Shown: one piece after another, positions 1-11,189 of the stretch
How the letters are laid out: each line of letters opens with the position of its first letter
How positions within the stretch are numbered: the first letter of the stretch is position 1
Assembly (NCBI GenBank): GCA_016741995.1
Contig: JACVCO010000019.1
Location: 21,577-85,576, forward strand
Origin: Hydrogenophaga sp.
GTDB lineage: Bacteria; Pseudomonadota; Gammaproteobacteria; Burkholderiales; Burkholderiaceae_C
Length of the DNA: 64,000 nucleotides
Reading direction: 5' to 3'
Translations under genes and position numbers: made by a program
The notes under the pieces: model-generated
The model's database searches: none
Told to the model about the DNA's origin: nothing
Seen by the model: the letters and a program-made list of their open reading frames with translations, nothing else

Positions 1-809
1 TCGGTCTTGAGCTCGTTCATCACCTGCGCGGTGCGCTGCAGCACGCGCGACACGCCGCTCTCGCCCACGAACATGTGGTGGGCTTCTTCGGTCAGCATGA
101 ACTTGGTCGTGCGGGCCAGCGGGTCGAACGCGGACTCGGCCAGCGCGGAGAGCTGGAACTTGCCGTCGCGGTCGGTGAAGTAGGTGAACATGAAGAACGC
201 CAGCCAGTCGGGCGTCTTCTCGTTGAACGCGCCCAGGATGCGCGGGTTGTCCTGGTCGCCCGAGGTGCGCTGCAGCAGGGCCTCGGCCTCTTCGCGGCCG
301 TCGCGGCCGAAGTGCTTGTGCAGCAGGTAGACCATGGCCCACAGGTGGCGGCCCTCTTCCACGTTGATCTGGAACAGGTTGCGCAGGTCGTACATGCTGG
401 GCGCGGTCAGGCCCAGGTGGCGCTGCTGCTCCACCGACGCGGGCTCGGTGTCGCCCTGCGTGACGATGATGCGGCGCAGGTTGGCGCGGTGTTCGCCGGG
501 CACGTCCTGCCAGGCCTTCTCGCCCTTGTGGTCACCGAAGTGGATCTCGCGGTTGGCGTCGCCCGGGTTCAGGAAGATGCCCCAGCGGTAGTCGCGCATC
601 TTCACGTGACCGAACTGGGCCCAGCCCTGCGGGTCCACGCTCACCGCCGTGCGCAGGTACACCTCGTGGTTGGTCGAGCCCTCGGGGCCCACGTCGTCCC
701 ACCAGTTGATGAAGTTGGGTTGCCAGCCTTCGAGCGCGCGCTGCAGCGTGCGGTCTTCGGAGAGGTTGACGTTGTTGGGGATCTTCTCGCTGTAGTTGAT
801 CGTGGACAT
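1..809 (-). CDS. boxB: Benzoyl-CoA 2,3-epoxidase subunit BoxB (C-terminus cut by window edge)
   Basis: Oxygenase component of the aerobic box pathway. It forms 2,3-epoxybenzoyl-CoA from benzoyl-CoA, O2 and electrons supplied by BoxA. The first 269 residues are present, and the family is usually about 470. Two carboxylate/His pairs expected of a diiron protein are visible: EEGRH at residues 151-155 and EEAHH at 241-245, with further acidic residues between them. The ATG at 809 lies 29 bp after the boxC stop, so the two genes are one transcript. boxA would be expected beyond the window start. Identity is near certain from the whole-length match in my memory of the family; only the truncation limits it. 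Confidence 0.95.
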   Translation of the reverse strand, partial: MSTINYSEKIPNNVNLSEDRTLQRALEGWQPNFINWWDDVGPEGSTNHEVYLRTAVSVDPQGWAQFGHVKMRDYRWGIFLNPGDANREIHFGDHKGEKAWQDVPGEHRANLRRIIVTQGDTEPASVEQQRHLGLTAPSMYDLRNLFQINVEEGRHLWAMVYLLHKHFGRDGREEAEALLQRTSGDQDNPRILGAFNEKTPDWLAFFMFTYFTDRDGKFQLSALAESAFDPLARTTKFMLTEEAHHMFVGESGVSRVLQRTAQVMNELKT

Positions 810-838
810 GTCGTGCTTCCTCGGGTTCGGTGGGATGG

Positions 839-2497
839 TCAGACGCGGTTGAAATCGAACAGGGCCTTGTCGCCCTTGCCATAGACCTTGAGCGCGCCCT
901 TGTCGCCCACGGCGTTGGGGCGGATGAAGATCCAGTTCTGCCACGCGGTCAGGCGGCCGAAGATGCGCGTGAGCATGTTTTCCTTCTGCGCGAAACGCAG
1001 GTTGGCCTCCAGGCCGGTGAGCGCGTCGGGCGACATGGCGGCGCGCTCCTCGATGGCGATGCGCACCTCGTCGGCCCAGTCGATGTCGTCGGGCGAGGCG
1101 GTCACCAGGCCGAGCGCGAAAGCGGCGTCGGCGTCGAGCGCCTTGCCCACGTTGGCGCGCACGGCTTCCATCGGCGCGGTCTCTTCATAAAAGCGGCGCT
1201 GCAGGCGCGACTGGCCATTGACCATGGGCAGCAGACCCAGGTTGAACTCGCCCAGGGTGAGGCGCGGTGCGTTGGCCTCGTCGTCGGGCAGGGCCAGCAT
1301 GTAGGTGCGGTCGGCGCAGAAGGCCAGCTCGGCCAGCGAACCGGCGAAGCACGAGCCCTGCTCCACCAGCGCGAACAGGCTGCGCGAGGACACGTCGAGG
1401 CGGGCGAAGGTGCGGCGCAGCAGGCCGATGGTCTCGCGCACGAACCAGTGGTCCTGGTGGCGCAGCAGCGTGGCGTCGCTGGCCAGCACGGCGGCGGCAT
1501 CGCCTTCGGTCTTGAGCAGCCAGGTGCCGATGTCGAGCTCGTTGGTGCGCAGGTTGAGGATGGCGTCGTCCAGCTCGCGGCCCATCTGCAGCGGCCACCA
1601 CGCGGCGCCCGCGGCTTCGATGCCGGCGATGTCGGTGGGCTGGACGCCGCTCGGGGCCTTCACGGTCAGCGTGGCGGTGCGCTTGGCGCGGTCGATGGCG
1701 ACGTTGACGTATTGATAGGCAATCCCGTCGGCGCTGTCGGTGCGCGCCACGCGCGGCAGGGCCACGCCTTTGCCGTTGGCGGGGCGGTCGCTCTGCGCGG
1801 CCAGCGCGTCGGCGCGCTCTTTCACGTGGGCCGCGAACTGCTGCGGCTTGGCGATGGAGTCGACCAGGCGCCAGTCCACGGCCTTCTTGCCGCGCACGCC
1901 CTCGCTGGTGGTGCAGAAGATGTCGGCCAGGTCGTGGCGCACGTGGCGCTTGTCGGTGACGCGGGTCAGGCCGCCGGTGCCGGGCAGCACACCCAGCAAG
2001 GGCACCTCGGGCAGGCTCACCGCGCTGCTGCGGTCGTCCACCAGCACGATCTCGTCGCAGGCCAGGGCCAGCTCGTAGCCGCCACCGGCGCAGGCGCCGT
2101 TGAGCGCGGCGATGAACTTCAGGCCGCTGTGCGTCGACGAATCCTCGATGCCGTTGCGCGTCTCGTTGGTGAACTTGCAGAAGTTCACTTTCCAGGCGTG
2201 GCTGGAGAGGCCGAGCATGAAGATGTTGGCGCCCGAGCAGAACACGCGGTCCTTCAGGCTGGTCACCACCACGGTGCGCACCTGCGGGTGCTCGAAGCGC
2301 ACGCGGTTGAGCGCGTCGTGCAGTTCGATGTCCACGCCCAGGTCGTAGCTGTTGAGCTTGAGCTTGTAGCCGGGGCGGATGCCGCCGTCTTCGTTGATGT
2401 CCACGGCGAGCGTGGCGGTGGTGCCATCGACGCTGAGCTTCCAGTGGCGGTACTGGCCGGGTTCGGTGCGGTAGTCGACGGGGGCGGGCTGGCTCAT
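839..2497 (-). CDS. boxC: Benzoyl-CoA-dihydrodiol lyase BoxC
   Basis: Opens the ring of the benzoyl-CoA epoxide/dihydrodiol by hydrolysis, giving 3,4-dehydroadipyl-CoA semialdehyde and formate. The 552-residue protein has the two crotonase-like regions typical of BoxC, with glycine-rich oxyanion-type segments such as GACAGGGYE around residues 165-175. An in-frame extension reaches 2608, but the ATG at 2497 has a strong GAGGAG ribosome site 6-8 bases upstream and sits downstream of a good promoter, so I use that start. First gene of the boxCB transcript, separated from boxR by a 136-bp regulatory gap. Confidence 0.95.
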   Translation of the reverse strand: MSQPAPVDYRTEPGQYRHWKLSVDGTTATLAVDINEDGGIRPGYKLKLNSYDLGVDIELHDALNRVRFEHPQVRTVVVTSLKDRVFCSGANIFMLGLSSHAWKVNFCKFTNETRNGIEDSSTHSGLKFIAALNGACAGGGYELALACDEIVLVDDRSSAVSLPEVPLLGVLPGTGGLTRVTDKRHVRHDLADIFCTTSEGVRGKKAVDWRLVDSIAKPQQFAAHVKERADALAAQSDRPANGKGVALPRVARTDSADGIAYQYVNVAIDRAKRTATLTVKAPSGVQPTDIAGIEAAGAAWWPLQMGRELDDAILNLRTNELDIGTWLLKTEGDAAAVLASDATLLRHQDHWFVRETIGLLRRTFARLDVSSRSLFALVEQGSCFAGSLAELAFCADRTYMLALPDDEANAPRLTLGEFNLGLLPMVNGQSRLQRRFYEETAPMEAVRANVGKALDADAAFALGLVTASPDDIDWADEVRIAIEERAAMSPDALTGLEANLRFAQKENMLTRIFGRLTAWQNWIFIRPNAVGDKGALKVYGKGDKALFDFNRV

Positions 2498-2563
2498 GGA
2501 GGTCTCCTCGGTGGGGGAAGGGCGCGCCGGCAATCCAATGCCGGCGGCGTCAACATGAGTTGA

Positions 2564-2607
2564 ATAATAGTGCATGTCTTTCGGCGAAGTCAATGCACTT
2601 TGATGCA
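2564..2607 (-). promoter_or_regulatory. boxC promoter with BoxR-type TGCA operator sites
   Basis: On the minus strand a -35 TTGACT (2588-2593) and a -10 TATTAT (2564-2569) are separated by 18 bases. A TGCA-N6-TGCA pair (2594-2597 and 2604-2607) lies immediately upstream of the -35. A third TGCA (2571-2574) lies in the spacer next to the -10. TGCA repeats are the known target of BzdR/BoxR-type regulators, so bound BoxR would be expected to block RNA polymerase. The arrangement is read directly; the regulator assignment is inference. Confidence 0.75.
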
Positions 2608-2633
2608 TGTTTCCGCCGCTGGTCGGGCGGGAC

Positions 2634-3566
2634 TCAGCCCGCCACCAGCGCCCGGACCTGATCGCGCAGGGCCGCGAAAGCCCCGTCCACGCCCTCGAAG
2701 GCGCTGGTGTTGAAGTGCAGTTCGGCCTTGGAATAGAAGGCCGAGCGGCCCGCGAGGATGCGTTTGAGGTCTTCCATCGCCTCGCGGCTGGCGGCCATGG
2801 GCCGCATGTCGCCCTGGGCCGCCACGCGGCCCATGTGGTCGGCCGCGTCGGCCTGCAGCCACACGGTGGTGCAGTGCGCGAGCAGCAGGTTGAAGTTGGC
2901 CGCGTCCGACACCAGACCGCCCGGCGTGGCGATCACCACCTCGGGGTAGATCTGGATCGCCTCTTCCAGCGCACGGCGCTCGTAGCGGCGGTAGGCCGGC
3001 GTACCGTAGAGCGCGTGGATCTCCTCGATGCTGCAGCCCGCGAACTTCTCGATCTCGCGGCTCAATTCGATGAAGGCGTAGCCCAGGTCGTCGGCCAGGC
3101 GCTGGCCCAGGGTGGATTTGCCCGCACCGCGCAAGCCGATGAGCGCGATGCGCGTGCGCCGGGTGGCGTCGGTGTCGGCCTGGCCCTGGCCCAGCGCGCC
3201 ACCGATGGCCACGCGCACGCGGCGCAGGTCGGCCTCGGGGCGGCCGCTCAGCATCTCGCGGATCAGCAGCCACTCGGGTGAGCTTGTGCTCACATCGCCA
3301 ATCAGTTCGGCCAGCGAGCACTGCAAGGCATCGGCCACCTGCAGCAGCACCAGGATGGACGCGTTGCCGGTGCCGTATTCCAGGTTGGCCAGGTGCCGCT
3401 CGGACACGTCGGCGGCAATGGCCACGGCCTTGCGCGTCATGCCGCGGCGCGAGCGCAGCGTGCGCACGCGCTCGCCCAGGGCCACCAGGAAGGGGTGGCG
3501 GGCCTCCTCTTCCGGAGCGGCCTGGGCGTTGGCGGCCAGGGTGCTGGCGTCGTCATCCATGGACAT
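2634..3566 (-). CDS. boxR: BoxR: XRE helix-turn-helix / shikimate-kinase-like fusion regulator
   Basis: Transcriptional regulator of the benzoyl-CoA box genes, of the BzdR/BoxR family whose effector is benzoyl-CoA. Residues about 27-90 form an XRE-type helix-turn-helix. After a linker, residues about 138-305 resemble shikimate kinase, with an intact Walker A motif GLRGAGKS at 144-151. The kinase-like part is known in this family as the effector-binding domain, so this is not a second aroK. 310 residues is the normal size. A second ATG (MDDD) lies 6 bases inside the chosen start. It is transcribed towards boxC and divergently from boxD, with TGCA sites on both sides. Confidence 0.93.
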   Translation of the reverse strand: MSMDDDASTLAANAQAAPEEEARHPFLVALGERVRTLRSRRGMTRKAVAIAADVSERHLANLEYGTGNASILVLLQVADALQCSLAELIGDVSTSSPEWLLIREMLSGRPEADLRRVRVAIGGALGQGQADTDATRRTRIALIGLRGAGKSTLGQRLADDLGYAFIELSREIEKFAGCSIEEIHALYGTPAYRRYERRALEEAIQIYPEVVIATPGGLVSDAANFNLLLAHCTTVWLQADAADHMGRVAAQGDMRPMAASREAMEDLKRILAGRSAFYSKAELHFNTSAFEGVDGAFAALRDQVRALVAG

Positions 3567-3614
3567 GGGCAGTGACAGGGCTTAGGGTTGTCGGGCTTGC
3601 CAAACCGCAAAACA

Positions 3615-3654
3615 TGCACTTTAATGCACATTCGCCAGCACGCAAGATAGTGCA
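3615..3654. promoter_or_regulatory. TGCA operator cluster in the boxR-boxD divergent gap
   Basis: TGCA at 3615-3618 and 3625-3628 form the same TGCA-N6-TGCA pair seen before boxC, even sharing the flank TGCACTTT. A third TGCA is at 3651-3654. Possible promoters overlap the cluster. For boxR on the minus strand: TTGCGT (3640-3645), 16 bases, TAAAGT (3618-3623). For boxD on the plus strand: a weak GATAGT (3646-3651). The layout suggests that one regulator controls both directions and itself. Confidence 0.7.
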
Positions 3655-3690
3655 CTTTATCGCTTCAACGGCCCCGATGCCACCCCCGCC

Positions 3691-5268
3691 ATGACCCAGA
3701 CCACCCTTTTGCCCAACATCGTTGCCGGAAAAGCCCACGTGGCCCAAGGCGCCGGCACGCCGTTGTTCGACCCGGTGCTCGGCACCGAACTCGTGCGCGT
3801 GAGCCGCGAGGGCCTGGACGTGCAGAGTGCCTTCCGCTTCGCGCGCGAACAGGGCGGCGCCGCGCTGCGCGCGCTGAGCTACCGGGAACGCGCCGGCCTG
3901 CTGGCGGCCGTGGCGCAGGTGCTGCAGGCCAAACGCGACGATTACTACGCCATCGCCACCGCCAACTCGGGCACCGTCACGCGCGACTCCGCGGTCGACA
4001 TCGACGGCGGCATCTTCACCATCGGCCAGTACGCCAAATGGGGCGACAAGCTCGGCGACGCGCGCGCGCTGCTCGACGGCGGGCGCATCCGCCTGGGCAA
4101 GGACGAGGGCTTCCAGAGCCAGCACATCCTCACGCCCACGCGCGGCCTGGCGCTGTTCATCAACGCCTTCAATTTCCCGAGCTGGGGCCTGTGGGAAAAG
4201 GCCGCGCCCGCCCTGCTCTCCGGCGTGCCCGTGGTGGTGAAGCCCGGCACGCCCACCGCCTGGCTCACGCAGCGCATGGTGCAGGACGTGGTCGAGGCCG
4301 GCGTGCTGCCCGCGGGCGCGTTGTCCGTGATCTGCGGCTCCTCCAACGGGCTGCTCGACGCGCTCGAACCTTTCGACGTGCTGTCCTTCACCGGCTCGGC
4401 CGACACCGCGGCGCTGATCCGCGGCCACGCCGCGGTGGCGCAGCGTTCGGTGCGCGTGAACATCGAGGCCGACAGCCTCAACAGCGCCCTGCTGGACCCG
4501 TCGGCCACGGCCGACAGCGAGGCCTTCAAGCTCTTCGTGGGCGAGGTGGTGCGCGAGATGACCGTGAAAAGCGGCCAGAAGTGCACCGCGATCCGCCGCG
4601 CCTTCGTGCCGCGCGCCCTGTACGACGCCGCCGCCCAGGCCATCGGCGCCAAGCTGGCCAAGACCACCGTGGGCAACCCGCGCAACGAGGCCGTGCGCAT
4701 GGGCGCGCTGGTGAGCCGCGCGCAGTTCAACAGCGTGCGTGAGGGCCTGGAGCAACTGCTGACGGAAGCGCAGCCGCTGTACGACGGCCGCTCGCAGGCG
4801 CTGGTGGACGCCGACCCCGCCGTGGCCGCCTGCGCGCAGCCCGTGCTGCTGGGCACCGCCGATCCGGTGAAGGCCCGCGTGCTGCACGACGTCGAGGTCT
4901 TCGGCCCGGTGGCCACGCTCATGCCGTACGACAGCGAAGCGCAAGCCTATGAACTCATCCGCCGCGGCCAGGGCTCGCTGGTGGCCTCGGTCTACAGCGC
5001 CGACGCCGCCTTCACCGCGCGCGCCGCGCTGGAACTGGCCGACAGCCACGGCCGCGTGCACGCGATCTCGCCCGAGGTGGCGCAATCACAAACCGGCCAT
5101 GGCAACGTGATGCCGCATTCGCTGCACGGCGGCCCCGGCCGTGCGGGCGGCGGCGAAGAGCTCGGCGGTTTGCGCGCGCTCAACTTCTACCACCGCCGCA
5201 GCGCGGTGCAGGCGCACACCGGCGCGCTGGACGCGCTGGCCGCGAGCGCCACCCCCTTGAGCCTCTGA
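3691..5268 (+). CDS. boxD: 3,4-dehydroadipyl-CoA semialdehyde dehydrogenase (BoxD)
   Basis: Aldehyde dehydrogenase that oxidises the semialdehyde released by BoxC to 3,4-dehydroadipyl-CoA, feeding beta-oxidation. The 525-residue protein has the family landmarks: Asn161 in FNFPSWG, FTGS at 233-236, Glu259, and catalytic Cys298 in GQKCTA. It resembles the dehydrogenase domain of PaaZ, but no hydratase domain follows. It begins 124 bp from boxR, divergently, and is followed 31 bp later by the benzoate-CoA ligase, so both are probably one operon under BoxR. Specificity for this semialdehyde comes from context and overall likeness. Confidence 0.88.
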   Translation: MTQTTLLPNIVAGKAHVAQGAGTPLFDPVLGTELVRVSREGLDVQSAFRFAREQGGAALRALSYRERAGLLAAVAQVLQAKRDDYYAIATANSGTVTRDSAVDIDGGIFTIGQYAKWGDKLGDARALLDGGRIRLGKDEGFQSQHILTPTRGLALFINAFNFPSWGLWEKAAPALLSGVPVVVKPGTPTAWLTQRMVQDVVEAGVLPAGALSVICGSSNGLLDALEPFDVLSFTGSADTAALIRGHAAVAQRSVRVNIEADSLNSALLDPSATADSEAFKLFVGEVVREMTVKSGQKCTAIRRAFVPRALYDAAAQAIGAKLAKTTVGNPRNEAVRMGALVSRAQFNSVREGLEQLLTEAQPLYDGRSQALVDADPAVAACAQPVLLGTADPVKARVLHDVEVFGPVATLMPYDSEAQAYELIRRGQGSLVASVYSADAAFTARAALELADSHGRVHAISPEVAQSQTGHGNVMPHSLHGGPGRAGGGEELGGLRALNFYHRRSAVQAHTGALDALAASATPLSL

Positions 5269-5299
5269 CCCGACACGCCCCCCCGAGAGGAGACACCCC

Positions 5300-6862
<1,563 letters not shown>

Positions 6863-6889
6863 GCGGCGGAGCGTGGGGGCGCATTTTTT

Positions 6890-7768
6890 TCAGCCGATCT
6901 CGGGCGCGGTGAGCGCGTACAGGCGGGGCAGGTCGAGCCGCGGCGCGGGGCCGCGGTACATGCGCGCCGTGACCGTGCCCGGTACCATGCTGTGCCGCTC
7001 GGCCAACGCGACGGCTTCGCGGTTGGGCTCGGGAACGTCCAGGTAAACCGGGTCGCGCGGCATCACGCAGCCCAGCAGGCCGTCGAGCAGCGCGTCGGCG
7101 ATCGCGGGGGTGTCGGCGCACAGCGGGCCGATGCGGTGGCCGCTCACGCAGGCGCGCACCACGCCATAGCCCCGCAACCGGCGGTCCTGCCACCAGCCCA
7201 GGGCCATGCCCTGGCGCTGCTGGATCCAGGCCTGCAGGAACACCGGGCGCGGCTCGGGGTGGAAGGCGCGGTCGTAAGTGGCCAGCGCTTCGAAGGGAAT
7301 CGCGGTGAGCTTGACGATGCGGGGATCGCGCGGCCGCGGCGCGCGGCTCGTTACCTGGTAGCGCCGCGTATGCCAAGCGACGTCGAAACCGCTGCGGCGG
7401 TAGCGCGGTTGCTGATCGATCAGGCCGTCGAGACCGACCACGCAACCCTTGAGGTGGTCGAGCGCGGCGTTCCAGACCGCCAGGCCCAGGCCCTGCCCGC
7501 GCAGGTGCGGCGGCACGATGTGCAGGCCGATGAAGCCGTAGCTCACGCTGTAGCGCAGGCCGCTGATCGAGGCGACGGGCACGTCGCCCATCCAGGCCAT
7601 GAAATGCCCGCGCACATCGATCGGGTGGAAAACGTCGGCGTCCTGACGGCCGGGGTTCCACCCCTCTTCCCGCGCCCAGTCCATGGAGAGGATGAGTTCG
7701 GCGCGCGACATGCGCAGGATGTGCAGGGGCAGGTGGATCATGGCGGGCTTTCCGGGTGGTCCGCTCAT
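6890..7768 (-). CDS. GNAT-family N-acetyltransferase with a second C-terminal domain
   Basis: Predicted acetyl-CoA-dependent N-acetyltransferase of unknown substrate. The N-terminal half has the GNAT core, including the acetyl-CoA loop region PPHLRGQGLG (about 82-91) after a beta strand. The C-terminal half, from about residue 140, resembles the second domain of YitH-type acetyltransferases. The ATG at 7741 (MIHLPL) is an alternative start nine codons downstream. It converges on the benzoate-CoA ligase with only 27 bp between stops, and its own promoter must lie in the short gap after apbC. No functional link to the neighbours is apparent. Confidence 0.75.
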   Translation of the reverse strand: MSGPPGKPAMIHLPLHILRMSRAELILSMDWAREEGWNPGRQDADVFHPIDVRGHFMAWMGDVPVASISGLRYSVSYGFIGLHIVPPHLRGQGLGLAVWNAALDHLKGCVVGLDGLIDQQPRYRRSGFDVAWHTRRYQVTSRAPRPRDPRIVKLTAIPFEALATYDRAFHPEPRPVFLQAWIQQRQGMALGWWQDRRLRGYGVVRACVSGHRIGPLCADTPAIADALLDGLLGCVMPRDPVYLDVPEPNREAVALAERHSMVPGTVTARMYRGPAPRLDLPRLYALTAPEIG

Positions 7769-7852
7769 GTCAACCGATGTGCCGCGCCCGCGCCATACGC
7801 TTCAGGCGGTATTCGCACCCCGGAGAAACCCGTGCCTGCCACGGCACGCGCC

Positions 7853-8944
7853 TCAAGTGTCCTTGGAGATCTTGATGCTCGGGAACTTCGAGGAGAAGTC
7901 CTTCGCCTTGGCCGCGATCTTGATCGCCACCTGCCGCGCCACGCCTTTGTAGAGGCCGGCGATCTCGCCCTCCGGGTCGGCCACCACGGTGGGCTGGCCG
8001 CTGTCGGCCTGCACGCGGATGCTCATGTTCAGCGGCAGCGCACCCAGGTAATCCATGCCGTACTCGGCCGCCATGTTCTTGCCGCCATCGACACCGAAGA
8101 TGTGCTCCACGTGGCCGCACTTCTCGCACACGTGCACGGCCATGTTCTCCACGATGCCCAGGATGGGCACGCCCACCTTCTCGAACATCTTGATGCCCTT
8201 GCGGGCGTCGAGCAGCGCGATGTCCTGCGGCGTGGTGACGATCACCGCGCCGGTGAGCGGCACGCGCTGCGACAGCGTGAGCTGGATGTCGCCGGTGCCG
8301 GGCGGCATGTCGACGATCAGGTAGTCGAGGTCTTTCCAGTTGGTCTGGCGCAGCAGTTGCTCCAGCGCCTGCGTGGCCATGGGGCCGCGCCAGATCATGG
8401 CTTCGTCGCGGTCGATGAGGAAGCCGATGGAGATGCACTGGATGCCGTAGTTCTCCAGCGGCTCCATGCTCTGCCCGTCGGTGCTCTCGGGCCGGCCTTC
8501 GATGCCCAGCATCATGGGCTGGCTGGGGCCGTAGATGTCGGCGTCGAGCACGCCCACGCGGGCGCCTTCGGCGGCCAGCGCCAGCGCCAGGTTCACGGCG
8601 GTGGTGCTCTTGCCCACGCCGCCCTTGCCCGAGGCCACGGCGATGATGTTCTTGACGTTGGCCATGAGCTGCACGCCACGCTGCACCGCGTGCGCGATGA
8701 CCTTGACGCTCAGGTTGACCGAGACGTTTTCCACGCCCGGCACCGAGCGCGCGGCCGCGATCAGTGCCTTGCGCAGCGCGGGCATCTGGCTCTTGGCGGG
8801 GTAGCCCAGCTCGACGTCGAAGGACACGTCGCCGTCCTGCACCTGCAGGTTCTTCAAGGCCTTGGTGGTGACGAAGTCGCGCCCGGTGTTCGGGTCCTGC
8901 ACGGCTTGCAGCGCCTGCATCAGCGCTTGTTGGTCGACGGACAT
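7853..8944 (-). CDS. apbC: Iron-sulfur cluster carrier protein ApbC (Mrp/NBP35 family)
   Basis: P-loop ATPase that binds and delivers 4Fe-4S clusters to apoproteins in the cytoplasm. Residues 1-85 form a MIP18/DUF59-like domain. The ATPase domain has the deviant Walker [10 protein letters not shown] at 106-114. The cluster-binding CxxC is in CEKCGH near residue 275. 363 residues is typical. It is divergent from metG across 175 bp, and the apbC-metG pairing is common in proteobacteria. Confidence 0.95.
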   Translation of the reverse strand: MSVDQQALMQALQAVQDPNTGRDFVTTKALKNLQVQDGDVSFDVELGYPAKSQMPALRKALIAAARSVPGVENVSVNLSVKVIAHAVQRGVQLMANVKNIIAVASGKGGVGKSTTAVNLALALAAEGARVGVLDADIYGPSQPMMLGIEGRPESTDGQSMEPLENYGIQCISIGFLIDRDEAMIWRGPMATQALEQLLRQTNWKDLDYLIVDMPPGTGDIQLTLSQRVPLTGAVIVTTPQDIALLDARKGIKMFEKVGVPILGIVENMAVHVCEKCGHVEHIFGVDGGKNMAAEYGMDYLGALPLNMSIRVQADSGQPTVVADPEGEIAGLYKGVARQVAIKIAAKAKDFSSKFPSIKISKDT

Positions 8945-9087
8945 GGGGGAATGGCTCCAGGGTGTGGGGTTCTGCGCCCGACAAAGGGGTTCGTGGCCGG
9001 GGCGGTGCTCTGCGGCGGGGGCAAAGTCTACCGTCCGCGCCCCCCGGTCCGGGATTCACACAGGCGGCGTGCGGTCATCGGGCCACC

Positions 9088-9093
9088 TAAAAT
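9088..9093 (+). promoter_or_regulatory. Probable -10 element (TAAAAT) of metG
   Basis: TAAAAT lies 26 bases before the metG ATG, followed by a GC-rich discriminator. No good -35 is visible at 16-18 bases. The same TAAAAT/TATAAT-then-GC pattern occurs before several other genes here. Confidence 0.45.
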
Positions 9094-9119
9094 CCCCGGC
9101 TTCCCGAAGAAAGCCTCCC

Positions 9120-11174
9120 ATGAGCCCGCGCCGCCTGTTCGTCACCACCGCCCTGCCCTACGCCAACGGCCACTTCCACATCGGCCACATCATGGAGTAC
9201 ATCCAGGCCGACATCTGGGTGCGGTTCCAGCGCATGCAGGGGCACCAGGTGCACTTCGTCTGCGCCGACGACGCGCACGGCGCGCCGATCATGATCGCGG
9301 CCGACAAGGCCGGCAAGACGCCGCAGCAGTTCGTGGCCGACATCGCGGCCGGCCGCAAGCCCTACCTCGACGGCTTCCACATCGGCTTCGACAACTGGCA
9401 CAGCACCGACGCGCCCGAGAACCACGAGCTCGCGCAGCAGATCTACAAGGACCTGAAAACCGCCGGCCTGATCGAGACCCGCACCATCGAACAGTTCTTC
9501 GACCCCGAGAAGAACATGTTCCTGCCCGACCGCTTCATCAAGGGCGAATGCCCGAACTGCCACGCGAAGGATCAGTACGGCGACAACTGCGAGGTCTGCG
9601 GCAAGGTCTACAGCCCCACCGACCTGATCAACCCCTACTCGGCGCTCTCGGGCGCCAAGCCGGTGCTGAAGAACTCCGAGCACTTCTTCTTCAAGCTGTC
9701 CGACCCGCGCTGCCTGGCCTTCCTGAAGCAGTGGACGAACAGCGGCGCGGTGCAGCCCGAGGTGCTCAACAAGATCAGCGAATGGATTGCGCCCGACGAG
9801 CACGGCCAGACCAAGCTCGGCGACTGGGACATCTCGCGCGACGCGCCCTACTTCGGCATCGAGATCCCGGACGCGCCCGGCAAGTACTTCTACGTCTGGC
9901 TCGATGCGCCCGTGGGCTACCTCGCGTCGCTCAAGAACTGGCTGGGCAAGCAGGGCGTCGACTTCGACGCCTTCATGGCCGACCCGTCGACCGAGCAGTT
10001 CCACTTCATCGGCAAGGACATCATCACCTTCCACACGCTGTTCTGGCCGGCGATGCTGCACTTCAGCGGCCGCAAGACGCCGAACGCGGTGTTCGTGCAC
10101 GGCTTCCTGACCGTGAACAACGGCGAGAAGATGAGCAAGAGCCGCGGCACCGGCCTGGACCCGCTCAAGTACCTGCAGCTCGGCATGAACCCCGAGTGGC
10201 TGCGCTACTACCTCGCGGCCAAGCTGTCCGCGCGCAACGAAGACATCGACTTCAACCCCGACGACTTCCAGTTGCGCGTCAACAGCGACCTGATCGGCAA
10301 GTTCGTCAACATCGCGAGCCGCGCGGCGGGCTTCATCGCCAAGCGCTTCGAGGGCCGGCTCGGCACCGCGTCCGCCGACGGCGCGGCGTTGCTGCAGGCG
10401 CTGCAGGCGCGTGCCGAGGGCATCGCCACGCTGTTCGACACCCGCGAGTACGGCAAGGCCCTGCGCGAGGTGATGGCCCTGGCCGACCAGGTCAACGCCT
10501 ACGTCGACCAGAACAAGCCCTGGGAGCTCGCGAAGCAGGAAGGCCAGGACGCGCGCCTGCACGACGTGTGCAGCACCTGCATCGAGGCCTTCCGCCTGCT
10601 CACGCTCTACCTCAAGCCCGTGCTGCCCGCGCTCGCCGCGCAGGTCGAGGCCTTCCTGCAGGTGCAGCCCCTGCAATGGGCGGACGCCACGCGCCTGCTC
10701 GGCGCCGGCCACGCCATCAACGCCTACCAGCACCTGATGCAGCGCGTGGACCCGAAGCAGCTCGAGGCCCTGTTCGAGCCGCCGCCGGCACCGGTCGAGG
10801 CCGCCCCGCTGCACGGCGGCGAGGCAATCGCCGACACCATCACCATCGACGACTTCGCGAAGATCGACCTGCGCATCGCGCAGATCGTCGACTGCGAGCG
10901 CGTGGAAGGTTCGACCAAGCTGCTCCGCCTCACGCTCGACGTGGGCGAGGGCAAGACGCGCAACGTCTTCAGCGGCATCGCCAGCGCCTACCAGCCCGAG
11001 CAGCTCAAGGGCAAGCTCACCGTGCTGGTGGCCAACCTGGCGCCGCGCAAGATGAAGTTCGGCGTGAGCGAAGGCATGGTGCTGGCCGCCAGCCACGCCG
11101 ACGAGAAGGCCGAGCCAGGCATTTACGTGCTGGAGCCTTCGGCCGGCGCGAAGCCGGGCATGCGCGTGCGTTGA
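9120..11174 (+). CDS. metG: Methionyl-tRNA synthetase
   Basis: Charges tRNA-Met. The 684-residue protein has the HIGH signature as HIGH within GHFHIGH near the N-terminus, two CxxC zinc knuckles (CPNC and CEVC) at about 140-160, and KMSKS at about 340. The last 110 residues form the Trbp111/EMAP-II-like tRNA-binding domain used for dimerisation. The start was placed at the ATG giving MSPRRLF, immediately before the PYANG motif; an open frame extends further upstream but lacks homology. It stops 15 bp from the convergent lipoprotein gene. Confidence 0.97.
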   Translation: MSPRRLFVTTALPYANGHFHIGHIMEYIQADIWVRFQRMQGHQVHFVCADDAHGAPIMIAADKAGKTPQQFVADIAAGRKPYLDGFHIGFDNWHSTDAPENHELAQQIYKDLKTAGLIETRTIEQFFDPEKNMFLPDRFIKGECPNCHAKDQYGDNCEVCGKVYSPTDLINPYSALSGAKPVLKNSEHFFFKLSDPRCLAFLKQWTNSGAVQPEVLNKISEWIAPDEHGQTKLGDWDISRDAPYFGIEIPDAPGKYFYVWLDAPVGYLASLKNWLGKQGVDFDAFMADPSTEQFHFIGKDIITFHTLFWPAMLHFSGRKTPNAVFVHGFLTVNNGEKMSKSRGTGLDPLKYLQLGMNPEWLRYYLAAKLSARNEDIDFNPDDFQLRVNSDLIGKFVNIASRAAGFIAKRFEGRLGTASADGAALLQALQARAEGIATLFDTREYGKALREVMALADQVNAYVDQNKPWELAKQEGQDARLHDVCSTCIEAFRLLTLYLKPVLPALAAQVEAFLQVQPLQWADATRLLGAGHAINAYQHLMQRVDPKQLEALFEPPPAPVEAAPLHGGEAIADTITIDDFAKIDLRIAQIVDCERVEGSTKLLRLTLDVGEGKTRNVFSGIASAYQPEQLKGKLTVLVANLAPRKMKFGVSEGMVLAASHADEKAEPGIYVLEPSAGAKPGMRVR

Positions 11175-11189
11175 TGCCGGCGTCCGGCC

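Noticed and set aside
2634..3566. BoxR as a shikimate kinase (aroK)
   Set aside because: The Walker A is intact, but the kinase-like part follows an XRE helix-turn-helix and a linker, and the gene sits in the box cluster. It is the known BoxR/BzdR architecture.
6880..6892. T-run after the benzoate-CoA ligase as an intrinsic terminator
   Set aside because: Seven T are present, but no stem of useful length lies directly before them.
6992..9119. Long open frame reading across the GNAT gene and apbC on the plus strand
   Set aside because: It runs antisense to two well-supported genes and shows only compositional bias. The open reading continues into the metG region out of frame with MetG.
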